Below, in pieces: positions 53,150 through 54,280 of a stretch of DNA of 54,280 nt (position 1 is its first letter; the number at the start of each line of letters is the position of its first letter). The translations under genes and the position numbers were made by a program. This DNA is from DATJFH01 sp035495815 (lineage in GTDB: Bacteria > Acidobacteriota > Terriglobia > Bryobacterales > Bryobacteraceae), in contig DATJFH010000192.1 in NCBI GenBank assembly GCA_035495815.1, positions 1 to 54,280 of the forward strand, given 5' to 3'. The notes beneath the pieces are model-generated. The model worked only from the letters and a program-made list of their open reading frames with translations, was not told the origin of the DNA and made no database searches.

Positions 53150-53803
53150 TCACAACTCCGCGCGGGCTTTCGCGATCACCGCCAGATACTGGCGCGCGCG
53201 CTCCTCGATGATGTCGAAGCGGCCCTCCTTGATCGTTTTCGCATCCACCAGCTCCCCGCCGACCGCTACCGCGCAGGCCCCCGCTTTCAGGAACTCGCCG
53301 GCCGTTTCCAGGTTTACGCCCCCCGTCGGGATCATCTCGATGTGCGGAAAGGGCCCCTTCAGCGCCTTGATGTACTTGGGTCCGCCGACGTTCCCGCATG
53401 GAAAAATTTTGACGATATCGGCTCCCGCGTCCCAGGCCGTGATCACTTCCGTCGGGGTCAGCGCCCCCGGACAGATCACCTTGGAATAGCGCTTCACCAT
53501 CTCGATCGTCGAAACCTTCAGGCTCGGGGTGACGAAAAACTCCGCGCCCGCCAGCATGCACGCCCGCGCCGTCTCCGGATCGAGCACCGTTCCCGCGCCC
53601 AGCACGATCTTGTCGCCGAACTGGTCCGCCACTTTTTCGAGCGCCCGTATCGCGCCCGGCACGGTCATCGTGATTTCCGCGGCGCGAATTCCGCCGCGAT
53701 GGATCGCTTCAATGGCTTTGATCGCGCCTTCCGCCGTCGACGTGCGCACGACCGGCACGATGCCGATGTCCGTGATGAAGGAAAGGATTTGCTGTTTGGT
53801 CAT
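53150..53803 (-). CDS. eda: KDPG / KHG aldolase (bifunctional type)
   Basis: The 217-residue product is a class I aldolase of the KDPG/KDPGal/KHG group. The Schiff-base lysine is Lys132 (DIVKIFPC), the proton-handling glutamate is Glu43 (AAEITMT), and the phosphate-binding stretches LGAGTVLD, TPSLKV and PTGGVNLETAGEFLKAG match the family. It splits 2-keto-3-deoxy-6-phosphogluconate or the galactonate analogue into pyruvate and glyceraldehyde-3-phosphate. Next to a galactonate-dehydratase-like gene, the galactonate version (KDPGal, DgoA-type) is at least as likely. Dehydratase gene 15 bases upstream, sialidase-like gene 2 bases downstream: one operon. Confidence 0.94.
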   Translation of the reverse strand: MTKQQILSFITDIGIVPVVRTSTAEGAIKAIEAIHRGGIRAAEITMTVPGAIRALEKVADQFGDKIVLGAGTVLDPETARACMLAGAEFFVTPSLKVSTIEMVKRYSKVICPGALTPTEVITAWDAGADIVKIFPCGNVGGPKYIKALKGPFPHIEMIPTGGVNLETAGEFLKAGACAVAVGGELVDAKTIKEGRFDIIEERARQYLAVIAKARAEL

Positions 53804-53818
53804 TAGTCAGTGGTTGCG

Positions 53819-54280
53819 CTACCAGTCGACCACCGAGCCGTCCTCGGCGTCGTAGCTCTCCTGGTTGCGCCAGTCGTGGTTGATCTTGTCCGCCATGGCG
53901 TTTTCGTCCAGCTCGATTCCCAGCCCCGGACCGGTCGGCAGATCCAGGTAGCCGTTGCGGACCGTGAACGGCTTCTTCAAATATCCTTCGCCCAGGGAAA
54001 CCTGTTCCTGGCAGAGAAAGTTCGGAATGGACGCCGCGATCTGAACGCCGGCCGCAAGCGAGATCGGCCCCAGCGGGTTGTGCGGCGCGATGCTGGCATA
54101 ATACGCTTCCGCCATGCCCGCGATCAGCCGTACTTCCGTGATGCCGCCCGCATGGCAGAGGTCCGGCTGCAGAATTACCGCCGCCTTTTTCTCCAGCACC
54201 TCCCGGAAGCCCCACTTGGTGAAAACGCGCTCGCCGGTAGCGATCGGCAGGTGCGTGCCTCGCGCGATCTCCGCCATGAC
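53819..54280 (-). CDS. Galactonate dehydratase-like enolase-superfamily enzyme (5' part beyond window)
   Basis: The C-terminal 153 residues are inside the window; the start lies beyond the right edge. The visible part has LPIATGERVFTKWGFREVLE, LQPDLCHAGGITEVR and SIAPHNPLGP, the last barrel strands of the MR/enolase superfamily, with Glu of GER and His of PHNPLGP as active-site residues, and ends in the D-galactonate-dehydratase-like tail NHDWRNQESYDAEDGSVVDW. D-galactonate dehydratase turns D-galactonate into 2-keto-3-deoxygalactonate. Position directly ahead of the aldolase gene supports a sugar-acid pathway. Other acid-sugar dehydratases of this subgroup cannot be excluded. Confidence 0.85.
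   Translation of the reverse strand, partial: VMAEIARGTHLPIATGERVFTKWGFREVLEKKAAVILQPDLCHAGGITEVRLIAGMAEAYYASIAPHNPLGPISLAAGVQIAASIPNFLCQEQVSLGEGYLKKPFTVRNGYLDLPTGPGLGIELDENAMADKINHDWRNQESYDAEDGSVVDW

Overview
The window reads as chromosomal DNA of an Acidobacteriota bacterium, most likely of the Bryobacterales / Candidatus Solibacter type. The basis is high GC, two large outer-membrane TonB-dependent receptors of the Oar-like type, a planctomycete-type cytochrome (DUF1549/DUF1553) plus DUF1501 pair, several Tat-exported or secreted sugar-acid enzymes, a PadR regulator remnant with its palindromic operator, and many short ATGA/TAATG-coupled gene pairs. This is inferred from gene families and arrangement; no 16S gene is present.

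Layout. 1-6206: a flavin amine oxidase (cut by the left edge) coupled to a dienelactone-hydrolase-like protein; divergent from them a sugar isomerase/epimerase plus sulfatase pair and a LysR regulator; then two tandem paralogous small secreted proteins. 6590-10318: a coupled run of a soluble hybrid histidine kinase, an aldo/keto reductase and a UvrC-like protein whose nuclease site looks dead. 10505-19795: an EgtD-like methyltransferase, a TonB-dependent receptor, a SYLF lipid-binding protein, the replicative helicase DnaB with a palindrome-rich upstream region, a second receptor, and a secreted lectin-like protein. 19817-23853: a membrane protein, an SBP56/methanethiol-oxidase-family protein and a methyltransferase in one operon, divergent from an AraC-type regulator. 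24083-28558: a 1491-residue secreted RHS/YD-repeat protein. 28646-34378: RraA-like protein, then the compact run gdhA-type glutamate dehydrogenase, mutS, anmK. 34416-36273: a PLP decarboxylase divergent from tRNA-Asp(GTC), and a small hypothetical gene. 36300-43133: an exported beta-propeller/CehA-like metallohydrolase and the cytochrome/DUF1501 pair. 43191-44252: a small outer-membrane barrel protein and a decayed PadR gene. 44253-54280: an M49-like peptidase, an exported enolase-superfamily enzyme, a bicupin, a Rieske ferredoxin, an orphan sugar-binding lipoprotein, an exported SelA-like PLP enzyme, a trypsin-like protease overlapping a 76-residue partner, and an operon of a galactonate-dehydratase-like enzyme (cut by the right edge), KDPG/KDPGal aldolase and a sialidase-like beta-propeller.

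Housekeeping genes (dnaB, mutS, anmK, gdhA, tRNA-Asp) are interspersed with genes suited to degrading complex carbohydrates, sulfated sugars and sugar acids. No rRNA, CRISPR array, insertion sequence, integrase or phage gene was seen. The least conventional parts are the UvrC-like protein with a lost catalytic glutamate, the protease with an overlapping mini-protein that resembles its own N-terminal domain, the SBP56-methyltransferase-membrane protein operon, and the PadR remnant whose intact 19-bp operator survives next to a gene that has lost its start, its centre and its frame.
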